NCBI RefSeq assembly: GCF_000832065.1
Contig: NZ_JXQM01000014.1
Span: forward strand, 39,532-103,531
DNA from: Nitrosospira sp. NpAV
GTDB taxonomy: Bacteria > Pseudomonadota > Gammaproteobacteria > Burkholderiales > Nitrosomonadaceae
DNA length: 64,000 nucleotides
Reading direction: 5' to 3'
The translations under genes and the position numbers were made by a program. The notes beneath the pieces are model-generated. The model saw only the letters and a program-made list of their open reading frames with translations, had not been told where the DNA came from and made no database searches. Shown here one piece after another: positions 48,440 through 57,220 of this stretch (its first letter is position 1; each line of letters starts with the position of its first letter).

Positions 48440-48617
48440 ACATGATGAATTGGAACTATTAGGCGCTCAGCCATGCCGGGATTCGGCGACGCCTTACTGG
48501 AAAGCGTCCGCATTTCACTTTTTTCGCCGCCGTGATAGTCTATGGGTTAATCTATTCGGATTATTTGAGAATATCTTAACTCTTCCCCCAAATTCCCCTA
48601 ACCACCAAAGGATTGCT

Positions 48618-48875
48618 ATGGAAATTCATGTATATGACACTTATGTCAAAGCAAAAGACGGTCACACCATGCATTTTGATGTATTTACAGCGGTAAAGGA
48701 CGATAAAAAGGCGGTCGAGTATGCAAAGCAGTGGCTGACTTCAATCGGTGAAGGCGATGCGACGGTGACCAGTAAGGAATGTAGTTTTTGCCACAGCCAA
48801 AGCGCGCCCAATAATGTTGCCGATGCAATTAACAAGGATGGTTATTTCATCTATAAGATGGAAGGTTGCAAGTAA
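48618..48875 (+). CDS. DUF2024 family protein
   Basis: The ATG at 48618 gives 85 residues, starting MEIHVYDTYVKAKDGHTMHF; a longer open frame upstream is not supported. The protein has one CSFCHS pair and ends EGCK. DUF2024 proteins are small, soluble and of unknown function, with an alpha/beta fold. It is divergent from the porin, so its promoter may lie within the same 276-bp gap as the Pho-box array. Confidence 0.88.
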   Translation: MEIHVYDTYVKAKDGHTMHFDVFTAVKDDKKAVEYAKQWLTSIGEGDATVTSKECSFCHSQSAPNNVADAINKDGYFIYKMEGCK

Positions 48876-48901
48876 TCCTGGTCTCGCATCCAAGAAAATA
48901 G

Positions 48902-48915
48902 ACTCCGAAAGGAGT
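48902..48915 (+). terminator. Small hairpin after the DUF2024 gene
   Basis: ACTCC-GAAA-GGAGT forms a five-bp stem with a GAAA tetraloop, 27 bp after the stop. It is followed by GGGTTT, not a proper T-run, so termination is only possible. Confidence 0.3.
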
Positions 48916-48924
48916 GGGTTTATG

Positions 48925-48946
48925 CCTAGATTCAGCGGTTGGACGG
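48925..48946 (+). repeat. Left-end relative of the dispersed repeat
   Basis: CCTAGATTCAGCGGTTGGAC followed by GG matches the left half-end at 29190 in 18 of 22 positions. The sequence after it (ATTGAAGTGCATCG) has no second copy in this window. It lies in the DUF2024-protease gap, where no gene is visible. Confidence 0.45.
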
Positions 48947-49158
48947 ATTGAAGTGCATCGTTTTGAAGTGCAGTCAAGGCGCAAAGACATGGATGGTCAT
49001 TGGAATTGTAATGCAAACCATGTGTTGCAAAGCCGCGCAATCCGTTCCGCAACGAACTTATCAAAAAGATGAAGATCAGGTGGCGTAAAAAATATTTGTG
49101 GATCATCGCACAAAATTGCAAAATAAGTAGTCAAGCACCGAATTTGGATTAAAAGACT

Positions 49159-49953
49159 ATGAATGCCTCGCGCGCGTTCCTGTCCTTCATCTTCAACTGT
49201 ATCAAAAGCTTTGCAATTTTTGGGCTAGCGTTCGCTTCCCCACTCCGGGCGGCTGACGTTGTCAAGACTATCGAACACATCAAGCCATCGATTGTTGGGG
49301 TAGGAACCGTTCAAAGGACACGCTCACCACCGGTTAATATATTGGGCACCGGTTTTGTGCTGGACGATGGTCTTCATGTAATTACCAGTGCTCATGTCGT
49401 TCCTGAGGTGCTGGACATCGCAAACAAGGAGTCATACACGGTAATTACCGGCAAGGGAAAAGAGCCGGAACTCAGAGAGGCGACTATCGTTACGGTCGAT
49501 AAGGAGCATGATCTGGCTTTGCTGAGAATCAGCGGTGCAGCTTTACCGGCCATGGAGATTGGCGATGCCGGCAAGGTTCGGGAAGGGCAGACCCTGATTT
49601 TCACAGGATTTCCAATTGGCATGATTCTGGGATTCTATCCAGTCACGCATCGGGCCATGGTTTCCTCGATTACGCCGATTGTATTACCCGCGCATAACTC
49701 AAGGCAACTCAATGCAAAATTGATTGGACAGCTGCAAAAAACTGCTTATGTGGTATTTCAGCTAGATGGCACCGCCTATCCGGGTAGCAGCGGGAGTCCA
49801 CTTTACGATCCCGTAACCGGGGTTGTATACGGCGTCGTTAACATGGTATTCGTAAAGGGTAGAAAAGAAGCGGCGCTCAGCAACCCCAGTGGCATAACCT
49901 ATGCTATTCCCGGAAACTACATTCGTGACCTATTACTGCGCAAACAGCAATAA
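49159..49953 (+). CDS. Trypsin-like serine protease (HtrA-related), exported
   Basis: The 264 residues have a signal peptide of about 31 residues (ending PLRA) and a chymotrypsin-fold domain with catalytic H79 (ITSAHVV), D118 (HDLALLRI) and S211 (YPGSSGSPLYDP). GSGFVLD appears as GTGFVLD. There is no PDZ domain, unlike DegP, so the protein is a short stand-alone protease, probably periplasmic. Its substrate is unknown. Confidence 0.92.
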   Translation: MNASRAFLSFIFNCIKSFAIFGLAFASPLRAADVVKTIEHIKPSIVGVGTVQRTRSPPVNILGTGFVLDDGLHVITSAHVVPEVLDIANKESYTVITGKGKEPELREATIVTVDKEHDLALLRISGAALPAMEIGDAGKVREGQTLIFTGFPIGMILGFYPVTHRAMVSSITPIVLPAHNSRQLNAKLIGQLQKTAYVVFQLDGTAYPGSSGSPLYDPVTGVVYGVVNMVFVKGRKEAALSNPSGITYAIPGNYIRDLLLRKQQ

Positions 49954-50101
49954 ATGAAAAATCCGAGCTTGAATCCGAAAAGTTGCTTTTAGCTTTTATA
50001 ATTAATTTGACCGGTGTAGTCTTTTGATTCGCCGGCTATTAAATCTCAGGTATAAGGTACGATATCATTGTCGAAAGCGTTAGAGGCCGTTTCCTCATTG
50101 A

Positions 50102-50117
50102 TTGGAACGAAAATGGC
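50102..50117 (+). promoter_or_regulatory. Possible sigma-54 promoter upstream of the receiver-like gene
   Basis: TTGGAACGAAAATGGC fits the -24/-12 pattern TTGGCAC-N5-TTGC at most positions, with the conserved GG and GC at the right spacing. It lies 78 bp before the start at 50195. A sigma-54 activator, PrsR, is encoded further downstream in the same region, so control is plausible but unproven. Confidence 0.3.
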
Positions 50118-50194
50118 TTGGAAGTTAACAGCGGTAAAAAATGGAACTGGCTTAACTGCCTTTAATAATGATGAATGAGCGGGAAGGAGAAATC

Positions 50195-50680
50195 ATGCAA
50201 ACAGTTACTGTAGCGATCGCCGATACAAACCCGGGAAGACGTGCAAAACTGGAACAATCCCTGCGAGGCGGGCAAGGCATCAAGTTACTTACAAATGTTA
50301 TGCCAGATGGAAGTGATGCGTCGATTGACCATCAGCTTGAGTCAGATGCGGACATGACAACAATCGAAGAAGTGGTTGCAAGAATCAGTCAGCTCAGACC
50401 CCGTATTCTTTTTATCAATTTCGATCAGTCTACCGAATGGGATTTTGCTTTGTTAGGGGCTTTACAGCGGGCATGTCCCGAGACACTTGTGGTGTTATTA
50501 ACCGATAAATCGGCGCAAGATGAGCAGATTTTAGAGGCACTGGCTAATGGCGCGCGCGGTTGTTTGAACCATGAAGCGGATCCATTCTATTTTTTAAAGG
50601 CTGTGCGTGTGGTGGATAAAGGCGAGATCTGGGTGACACGCAAAATGCTTGCTAAAATGATGGACAAGGTATTGCACTAA
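50195..50680 (+). CDS. Receiver-domain protein lacking the phosphoacceptor Asp and output domain
   Basis: The ATG at 50195 is chosen for GGAAGGAGAA before it (another ATG is at 50168). The 161 residues look like a response-regulator receiver: VTVAIADTNPGRR with D10, then PRILFINFDQST. In that strand the expected phosphoacceptor Asp is Asn75; Asp77 is nearby. The conserved Lys region (LTDKS) is present. The C-terminus ends after the receiver-like helix (FYFLKAVRVVDKGEIWVTRKML), with no HTH. It may be a phosphorylation-independent partner of the next gene. Confidence 0.72.
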   Translation: MQTVTVAIADTNPGRRAKLEQSLRGGQGIKLLTNVMPDGSDASIDHQLESDADMTTIEEVVARISQLRPRILFINFDQSTEWDFALLGALQRACPETLVVLLTDKSAQDEQILEALANGARGCLNHEADPFYFLKAVRVVDKGEIWVTRKMLAKMMDKVLH

Positions 50681-50708
50681 TCATGAATATTGATGATGGG
50701 AGACATAC

Positions 50709-51374
50709 TTGATCTTGCTTGCGAGTCCATCTCAGGATGACCTATTCCGCTGGGAGCAGGGTGTACGTGGTCTTGCTCCTGTTTTCTGTTCAACCAATCT
50801 CGATTCGGTCAGGGGTGAATTGGTACGGATAAAGCCGCAAGTTCTCCTGCTTGATCATAATTTACCTAAGCTGGATGGCCCGAATGGCATTTCAGGTCTG
50901 ATGAAATTGAATCCGGACACCAAGGTAATTATTTTGAGCCCTGCCATTTCCGATGAGATCGAATGGGGGTTATTCAGGACGGGTATAAGAGGTTGTTGCA
51001 GAGCTGATATTGAGCCGGAGCAGCTTAAAAGCGTTGTTGAAGCTGTTCAGCAAGGTGAATTGTGGATTCGGCGAACACTCAGCTGGCATCTCCTGAACGA
51101 ACTGGTGATGATTACGCAGGAGAAGAACAAAATCAAGCAAGCTGTCAGCGATTTGCTTGCAAATCTTACGCGGCGTGAATATGAAATCGCCACGCTTGTG
51201 GGAGACGGCGAATCCAACAAACAAATTGCACGGCGGTTAGACATTACCGAGCGCACGGTGAAGGCCCATTTGACGGAGGTTTTTCGTAAGCTGGACGTTG
51301 CTGATCGGCTGAAACTGGCGTTAATCGTGAAGGGTTCCATGCCACCCCCGGATCCGGCGAGTTTAGGACACTAA
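50709..51374 (+). CDS. LuxR/NarL-family response regulator
   Basis: The 221 residues have an N-terminal receiver with D49 (PQVLLLDHNLP) and a C-terminal LuxR-type HTH, LTRREYEIATLVGDGESNK with RRLDITERTVKAHLTEVF. It starts with TTG at 50709, and the closest ribosome-like bases are GGGAGA. It follows the degenerate receiver gene by 28 bp. No kinase is adjacent; the nearest is PrsK at 53.5 kb. Confidence 0.88.
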   Translation: MILLASPSQDDLFRWEQGVRGLAPVFCSTNLDSVRGELVRIKPQVLLLDHNLPKLDGPNGISGLMKLNPDTKVIILSPAISDEIEWGLFRTGIRGCCRADIEPEQLKSVVEAVQQGELWIRRTLSWHLLNELVMITQEKNKIKQAVSDLLANLTRREYEIATLVGDGESNKQIARRLDITERTVKAHLTEVFRKLDVADRLKLALIVKGSMPPPDPASLGH

Positions 51375-52114
51375 TATAATACCGGGTCCTTCATTTTCCG
51401 GTCCGTATTCGCGTGTCCGGCCTTCAAATATCCGAGCTTCTCTAATTTTTAAGCTGCTTTGCCGTTCCGACAAGCCCTGTTTTAGCGTCACTCATTCCCA
51501 TCATTGCTGGATGGTCGTGCTGCCGGTGAAGAAATAAGGATTGCAGAAATTCTTCAACCCGGAATTCATTAGAGCGCGAGATGATGGCGGACAGATTGCG
51601 AGACAGTTTTGCTGGTTGGGAGAGAGCCGTCCAACGGATATCTGAGGCATATTCTGGTTCAATTTACCCATTTCTCGATTGGCGTACTAAAGTCCAATTG
51701 TTCTTGCCGGTGAAATTGATATGATGCGAATATGGTCTGACGCAAAGAGGGTTAATCCTGGCAGCTGTTCCTTAAAGGAAGTTATCCCCAGATCAGAATC
51801 GTGCACATATAGGATAGTTGCGCAGTTCTAAAAAATGCACGAGCCGCCGAACAGGATTGTCTGGGTTAAACAGTTTCTGAAGGAAAAATCCGCTCGGATT
51901 TATTCAGAGTATGCATTAACCACTCTTTTGCATGACGGGCAGGTGCAGCAAGATTCAGAAATTCCCGGATTGGCGTATCCTACACTGCAAAGTTGAACCT
52001 TATGCCTGTGCCTGCTAGCGGGTCACGCGCCAGGTACTATTTCGCGGCTAGGTAATAAGAACACCAGAATGCGGCAGCGGTGCCTATCGTCCACAGGCGC
52101 CAGGAGGGTCAAAA
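51375..52114. other. Long non-coding gap before the EPS glycosyltransferase gene
   Basis: No gene is supported in these 740 bp. A small palindrome AAATCCGCTCGGATTT lies at 51886-51901. GAGCCGCC followed by GGATT and GGGTTAAA at 51841-51870 resembles the segment just before ybgC (2199-2222). A strong AGGAGGG ribosome site lies before the TTG at 52115. Promoter elements for the EPS genes must be here, but I cannot place them. Confidence 0.5.
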
Positions 52115-53512
52115 TTGCTTCGTATTTATAATCATTACATTTCCAGAACTACAGTCTTGCTTATCAGTACAGAGGTTTTTGTGCTGATGATTGCTTTTTA
52201 TCTGGGTACGGGGCTTCGTTTCGTTAGTCAAATCGAGTCGTTGCCTTTTTCCCTCTCCTCCCTGTTTCTTGTGGCGGGCACTTTCACTTCCGTCATGATC
52301 TTGAGTATGGCGGCAATGGGGATGTATCAACTGGATTCCCGGCCGGATATTAAAGACACCTTATTCCGTCTCATGCCGTCGATGCTGCTGGGATTCGGAA
52401 TCATGACCCTGATTTTTTATCTGCTGCCCGATCTTTATTCCGGTCGTGGGATATTAGGGCTGGTGATGCTTCTTGCTTTGTCAGGGATTCTTCTGACGCG
52501 AGCGGCTTTTCTTAAGTGGTCGAGCCTGGGAATTCTGGAGTCGAAGGCCATTGTGTTAGGCATAGGCAGTAGGGCAAAGGAATTCGTTGACCAGACTAAA
52601 AAAGATCCTCACCACAGGGGATTCAAAATCATCGGTTTTGTTCCATTGTCGGATGAAGAGCTCCACGTGCCGTCTTCCGCTGTTTTACCGAGGGTGGAAC
52701 CCTTGATATCCTTGGTTAATCGATACAATGCAAGGGAAATCGTTATCGCGATTCAGGAACGGCGTGGCGGCGGCTTTCCTATCCAGGATCTGCTGGAATG
52801 CAAGCTGAATGGAATTAAAGTAACGGATTCGGCCGCTTTTTTCGAGCGCGAACAAGGTCAAATCCGGGTAAATTCCCTTTATCCAAGCTGGCTGGTTTTT
52901 GGTGGGGGGTTCGATCAGAGTCCTCTTAGATCGGGCATTAAGCGTGCATTCGATCTGATCGCAAGCGGACTTCTTCTGCTTATCACGCTACCTGTCATGC
53001 TTGTTACCGCCCTCTGCATTCTTATTGAGGACGGCGCACCTGTATTTTACCGGCAGGAGAGAGTCGGAAAAGGCGGGAGAACTTTCATGGTTCTAAAGTT
53101 TCGCAGTATGAGAAATGACGCGGAGAAGAGCGGAAAACCCCAATGGGCGGCGGCAGACGATCCCCGAACAACCCGCGTGGGCAGGATTATCCGGAAACTG
53201 AGAATTGATGAGCTTCCTCAGATATTCAATGTCTTGAATGGCGAAATGAGTTTTGTTGGTCCTCGTCCGGAAAGACCCTATTTTGTAAACCAGCTCTGCA
53301 CGGAAGTTCCTTATTACAATGTAAGGCACAGCATCAAGCCGGGGATAACAGGATGGGCCCAAGTTCGCTATGGGTATGGGGCCTCGTTGGAAGATGCAAT
53401 CGAAAAGCTTCAGTATGATTTGTATTATGTGAAGAACCACAGTTTGTTCCTTGACGTCATAATCCTGATAGATACCGTCGAGGTTGTTGTGCTCGGCAAG
53501 GGCGGGAGATGA
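52115..53512 (+). CDS. Polyprenyl glycosylphosphotransferase of the exosortase A/EPS system
   Basis: This inner-membrane enzyme starts exopolysaccharide synthesis by transferring a sugar-phosphate to polyprenyl phosphate. The 465 residues have four or five N-terminal transmembrane helices, a CoA-binding-like middle domain (KAIVLGIGSRAKEFVDQTKK) and one helix before the C-terminal bacterial-sugar-transferase domain (FYRQERVGKGGRTFMVLKFR, RIDELPQIFNVLNGEMSFVG). The family is TIGR03013-like, found with PEP-CTERM/exosortase A loci. It starts with TTG after AGGAGGG. Confidence 0.9.
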   Translation: MLRIYNHYISRTTVLLISTEVFVLMIAFYLGTGLRFVSQIESLPFSLSSLFLVAGTFTSVMILSMAAMGMYQLDSRPDIKDTLFRLMPSMLLGFGIMTLIFYLLPDLYSGRGILGLVMLLALSGILLTRAAFLKWSSLGILESKAIVLGIGSRAKEFVDQTKKDPHHRGFKIIGFVPLSDEELHVPSSAVLPRVEPLISLVNRYNAREIVIAIQERRGGGFPIQDLLECKLNGIKVTDSAAFFEREQGQIRVNSLYPSWLVFGGGFDQSPLRSGIKRAFDLIASGLLLLITLPVMLVTALCILIEDGAPVFYRQERVGKGGRTFMVLKFRSMRNDAEKSGKPQWAAADDPRTTRVGRIIRKLRIDELPQIFNVLNGEMSFVGPRPERPYFVNQLCTEVPYYNVRHSIKPGITGWAQVRYGYGASLEDAIEKLQYDLYYVKNHSLFLDVIILIDTVEVVVLGKGGR

Positions 53513-53534
53513 TTCTCGGGCGCGGCAATAGACC

Positions 53535-55616
53535 ATGCTGACCAGTATCGCGACAGCCAGTTACTCAGTGTCGGCGGCGGCATATTTTCTTTTGGCCATG
53601 CTCCTGTTAACCCGCTGGCGGGGCCGGTTACACGGAATCGTACTACCGGTCGCGTGCGTGTTTTCCGCCCTTTGGGCGGCAACCCTTGCTTATCAGGCAA
53701 GTCGCCCCCCTTCCCTTTCACTCCTGACGGATGTCGTGGAGATCCTCAGAAACGCAGGGTGGTCCGCTTTTCTGATATTGCTGCTTGGACCTTTCCGCCA
53801 AGTGGAGTCCTCTTCAGTCTCCAGGATTAGACCGGTTTTAGCGGTTATCGCAGCACTCTATCTGGCATGCCTTGGCGTGGCGTTCTACGCTCATGGAGAC
53901 TTCAATCCATCGTCCCATCAAACCATGGATTTTAGTAATAGCATCGTTGGAAGCGTGGCAATGGCAGTCGTTGGCATGATTCTGGTGGAACAGCTCTATA
54001 GAAATACGCCGATAAAACAGCGATGGGGAATAAAATTTGCCTGTCTCGGTATCGGTGCGATTTTTGCCTATGATTTTTATTTGTACAGCGATGCATTGCT
54101 GCTCAAGCATGTGAACCCCGAGATTTGGGCGGCGCGCGGGATAGTCAACGCCTTGGTTGTTCCGCTTATTGCCGTATCGGCTGCACGAAATCCACAATGG
54201 TCGTTGGGTATTACGGTGTCGCGCCGCATCCTATTCTATTCGGCTGCACTGTTTGGTGCCGCCATGTATTTACTGACCATGGCTGCAGCCGGTTATTACC
54301 TCCGTTTTTTTGGCGGAAGCTGGGGCACCGTCATGCAGGTCACTTTCCTGTTTGGCGCGGTGGTCTTGCTATTGCTGGTGCTGTTCTCCGGTACCATACG
54401 CTCTTGGCTCAGGGTTTCCATCAGCAAGCATTTTTTCAGCTACAACTACGACTATCGAGAAGAATGGCTGCATTTTACGCGCACGCTTTCGATGGGCGAA
54501 CATGCACTGGGCGAACGTGTAATCCAGGCCCTGGCCCAACTGGTGGAAAGTCCTGGCGGCGGCCTGTGGATCAGCCGGGAATCCGGCAATTGCGAGCCCG
54601 TGACCCATTGGAATATGCCCATGGCCAGCGGACTGGAGCCCGTTAACAGTTCATTCTGCAAGTTTCTGGAGTATAAGGAATGGGTCATCGAGCTGGAGGA
54701 ATATGCGACCAATCCGGAAAAGTACTCGGGAATCACTTTACCTCAATGGTTGCAAGCCATTCCCAAGGCATGGCTGGTGGTGCCGCTGATTCAGCACCGG
54801 AAATTGTTTGGCTTTGTCGTGCTGGCGGAGCCCAGAAGCAGTGTAAAACTTAACTGGGAAGTGAGTGACCTGCTCAAGGTTGCCGGTAACCAGGCGGCAA
54901 GTTATCTTGCGCAACACGAAGCGGCCAATGCGTTGCTGGTGGCGCGTCAATTCGAATCCTTTAATCGTATGTCAACCTTTGTCGTACACGATCTGAAGAA
55001 TCTGGTTTCCCAGTTATCGCTTTTGCTTTCCAATGCCGAGAAGCATAAAAGAAATCCTGAATTTCAAAAGGATATGATCGAAACGGTATACTTGTCCGTT
55101 CAGAAAATGAAGCGCCTTCTAGAGAAATTAAGTAGTGACGACTCTTCGGAGAAAGCTGCACCCCTGTTCATTGACGGATTACTACAAGAGGCGGTAAAGA
55201 GTAAATCCATTGCCGAGCCCAAGCCAGTTCTTGAAGTACTGGACTCCAGCCTTGCGGTATATGCCAACTCGTCGCGTCTCGAGCGCGTCATAGGTCATCT
55301 CATACAGAATGCAATCGAGGCGACTCCGCGAGACGGCCAGGTTCGGGTTGGGTTGAGAGGAGAAAAAGGTTTCGCGATAATTGAAATAAAAGACACAGGA
55401 CACGGCATGAGCGAAGAATTCATCCGTGAAAAGCTCTTCAAGCCTTTCGAAACAACCAAGTCAGCAGGTATGGGTATAGGGGTATTTGAAAGTAAGGAAT
55501 ATGTATCTGAACTGGGGGGAGAACTTGAGGTGGTCAGCAGTGAGTCGGATGGTACTATTTTCCGTGTAATCCTGCCGCTTCATCAAAGCGACCGTGCTAC
55601 CCAAGTCATTACGTAA
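53535..55616 (+). CDS. prsK: Exosortase A system sensor histidine kinase PrsK
   Basis: The 693 residues begin with a membrane region of about eight helices (to about residue 290), then a GAF-like domain (SGGGLWISRESG) and the kinase core. The phosphoacceptor His485 is in FVVHDLKNLVSQLSLLL. The ATPase domain shows NAIEATPRDG, EIKDTGHGMS and MGIGVFESKEY. Together with the PrsR regulator downstream it forms the two-component system of exosortase A (PEP-CTERM) clusters. It lies 22 bp after the glycosyltransferase. Confidence 0.93.
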   Translation: MLTSIATASYSVSAAAYFLLAMLLLTRWRGRLHGIVLPVACVFSALWAATLAYQASRPPSLSLLTDVVEILRNAGWSAFLILLLGPFRQVESSSVSRIRPVLAVIAALYLACLGVAFYAHGDFNPSSHQTMDFSNSIVGSVAMAVVGMILVEQLYRNTPIKQRWGIKFACLGIGAIFAYDFYLYSDALLLKHVNPEIWAARGIVNALVVPLIAVSAARNPQWSLGITVSRRILFYSAALFGAAMYLLTMAAAGYYLRFFGGSWGTVMQVTFLFGAVVLLLLVLFSGTIRSWLRVSISKHFFSYNYDYREEWLHFTRTLSMGEHALGERVIQALAQLVESPGGGLWISRESGNCEPVTHWNMPMASGLEPVNSSFCKFLEYKEWVIELEEYATNPEKYSGITLPQWLQAIPKAWLVVPLIQHRKLFGFVVLAEPRSSVKLNWEVSDLLKVAGNQAASYLAQHEAANALLVARQFESFNRMSTFVVHDLKNLVSQLSLLLSNAEKHKRNPEFQKDMIETVYLSVQKMKRLLEKLSSDDSSEKAAPLFIDGLLQEAVKSKSIAEPKPVLEVLDSSLAVYANSSRLERVIGHLIQNAIEATPRDGQVRVGLRGEKGFAIIEIKDTGHGMSEEFIREKLFKPFETTKSAGMGIGVFESKEYVSELGGELEVVSSESDGTIFRVILPLHQSDRATQVIT

Positions 55617-55813
55617 AGCCAACTTTTAGTTCTTAAGTTGATAACAAAGATAGCTTCTGATAATAGAAAAAGCCAGCTTTCCCTATGGCCTGATCAATTT
55701 GGAAAAGCGGTGGGATTCCGCGGCTTCTCCGCGGATGGGTCCTCTTGGAATCGTGGCAAGCTTGGGTGCATGTACATGAGGGTTCGGAAAAATGAAACGA
55801 ATGAGAGGCATAA

Positions 55814-57166
55814 GTGAATCAGGATAAGAAGAGTCTGCTGGTGATCGAAGACGATCCCGGCTTGCAGAAACAGCTCCGCTGGAGCTTCGATAGCTATGAA
55901 GTACTGGTGGCGGGCGATCGTGAAAGCGCACTGACGCTGATTCGGCGATATGAGCCGGCGGTCGTCACGATGGATTTGGGTCTTCCCCCCGACCCGGATG
56001 GGGCCTCTGAAGGGCTGGGTACGCTAAAACAGATATTGGAGCTCGCGCCGGATACCAAGGTGATTGTTCTTACGGGTAATCAGGATCATGGAAATGCTCT
56101 GAAAGCGATCGGGATAGGCGCTTACGATTTTTATCAAAAACCTTTCGATCCCGAGATGCTGGGCCTCGTGGTGGAAAGAGCTTTCTATCTATATGCATTG
56201 CAGCAGGAGAATCGAAGATTATTGCAAACTCAGATAAATTTGCCCATAACCGGTATCATCACCCGCGATCCTGGAATGATCAAGGTATGTCGTAACGTGG
56301 AGAAAGTGGCGTCATCGGATGCCACGGCAATCCTGCTGGGCGAGAGTGGAACGGGAAAGGAAATTTTGGCAAGAGCGCTGCACCACTCGAGTGCCAGGCA
56401 GGGAAAGCGCTTCATGGCAATCAATTGCGCGGCGATTCCTGAAACACTCTTGGAAAGTGAATTGTTCGGCTATGAAAAAGGCGCTTATACAGGTGCAGCC
56501 AAGCAGACGCTGGGTAAGATCGAGCTCGCCAACGAGGGTACTTTTTTTCTGGATGAGGTAGGCGATTTGCCCATGCCGCTCCAGGCAAAGCTTCTTCGTT
56601 TCTTGCAGGAGCGAGTGATCGAAAGAGTTGGCGGACGTAAGGAGATCCCGGTGGACGTGCGGATTGTATGTGCAACGCACCAGAATCTGAAGAAATTAAT
56701 AGAGGAAGGACGTTTTCGCGAGGATCTATATTATCGCCTGAGCGAAATCGTCATTACAATTCCTCCTCTACGTGAACGAGCGGGTGACGCCGCGTTGTTG
56801 GCGCATCACTTCAAGAATAAATTCCTGGTCCAGGAAAAACGTCCCTCACTGAATTTTAGTCAAGAGGCGCTTGCCGCGATTGAAAGCCATCCGTGGCCAG
56901 GTAATGTCCGAGAGATGGAGAACTGCATCAAGCGGGCCGTTATCATGGCCGACGGCCCCATGATCAGCGCGGAGGATCTCGGGTTGCAGACGTCGGTCGC
57001 GCCGATGGAACCCATTAACCTTCGTCAGATCCGGGAAAAGGCGGAATGCGATGCCTTGATGAAAGCGCTGGCGAGAGTGGATGGCAGTGTGGTCAAGGCG
57101 GCGGAATTATTAGGCGTCAGCCGCCCCACCATTTATGATCTAATGAACCGCTATGGGTTAAAGTAA
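55814..57166 (+). CDS. prsR: Exosortase A system sigma-54 response regulator PrsR
   Basis: The 450 residues form an NtrC-type activator: receiver with D54 (TMDLGLPP), AAA+ domain with Walker A GESGTGKE at 176-183, GAYTGA at 223-228 (sigma-54 contact loop, usually GAFTGA) and a Fis-type HTH (AAELLGVSRPTIYDLMNRYG) at the C-terminus. GTG start at 55814. PrsR activates sigma-54 promoters of PEP-CTERM genes and works with PrsK. A 197-bp gap separates it from prsK. Confidence 0.94.
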   Translation: MNQDKKSLLVIEDDPGLQKQLRWSFDSYEVLVAGDRESALTLIRRYEPAVVTMDLGLPPDPDGASEGLGTLKQILELAPDTKVIVLTGNQDHGNALKAIGIGAYDFYQKPFDPEMLGLVVERAFYLYALQQENRRLLQTQINLPITGIITRDPGMIKVCRNVEKVASSDATAILLGESGTGKEILARALHHSSARQGKRFMAINCAAIPETLLESELFGYEKGAYTGAAKQTLGKIELANEGTFFLDEVGDLPMPLQAKLLRFLQERVIERVGGRKEIPVDVRIVCATHQNLKKLIEEGRFREDLYYRLSEIVITIPPLRERAGDAALLAHHFKNKFLVQEKRPSLNFSQEALAAIESHPWPGNVREMENCIKRAVIMADGPMISAEDLGLQTSVAPMEPINLRQIREKAECDALMKALARVDGSVVKAAELLGVSRPTIYDLMNRYGLK

Positions 57167-57220
57167 GCAATTTTCTTCGATCACTTTATCTCGCAACCTA
57201 TTTGATAAGCAGGTTTTTTG

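Noticed and set aside
51886..51901. AAATCCG-CT-CGGATTT palindrome as a terminator
   Set aside because: A seven-base stem with a two-base loop and no T-run, far from any stop codon; perhaps a repeat remnant instead.
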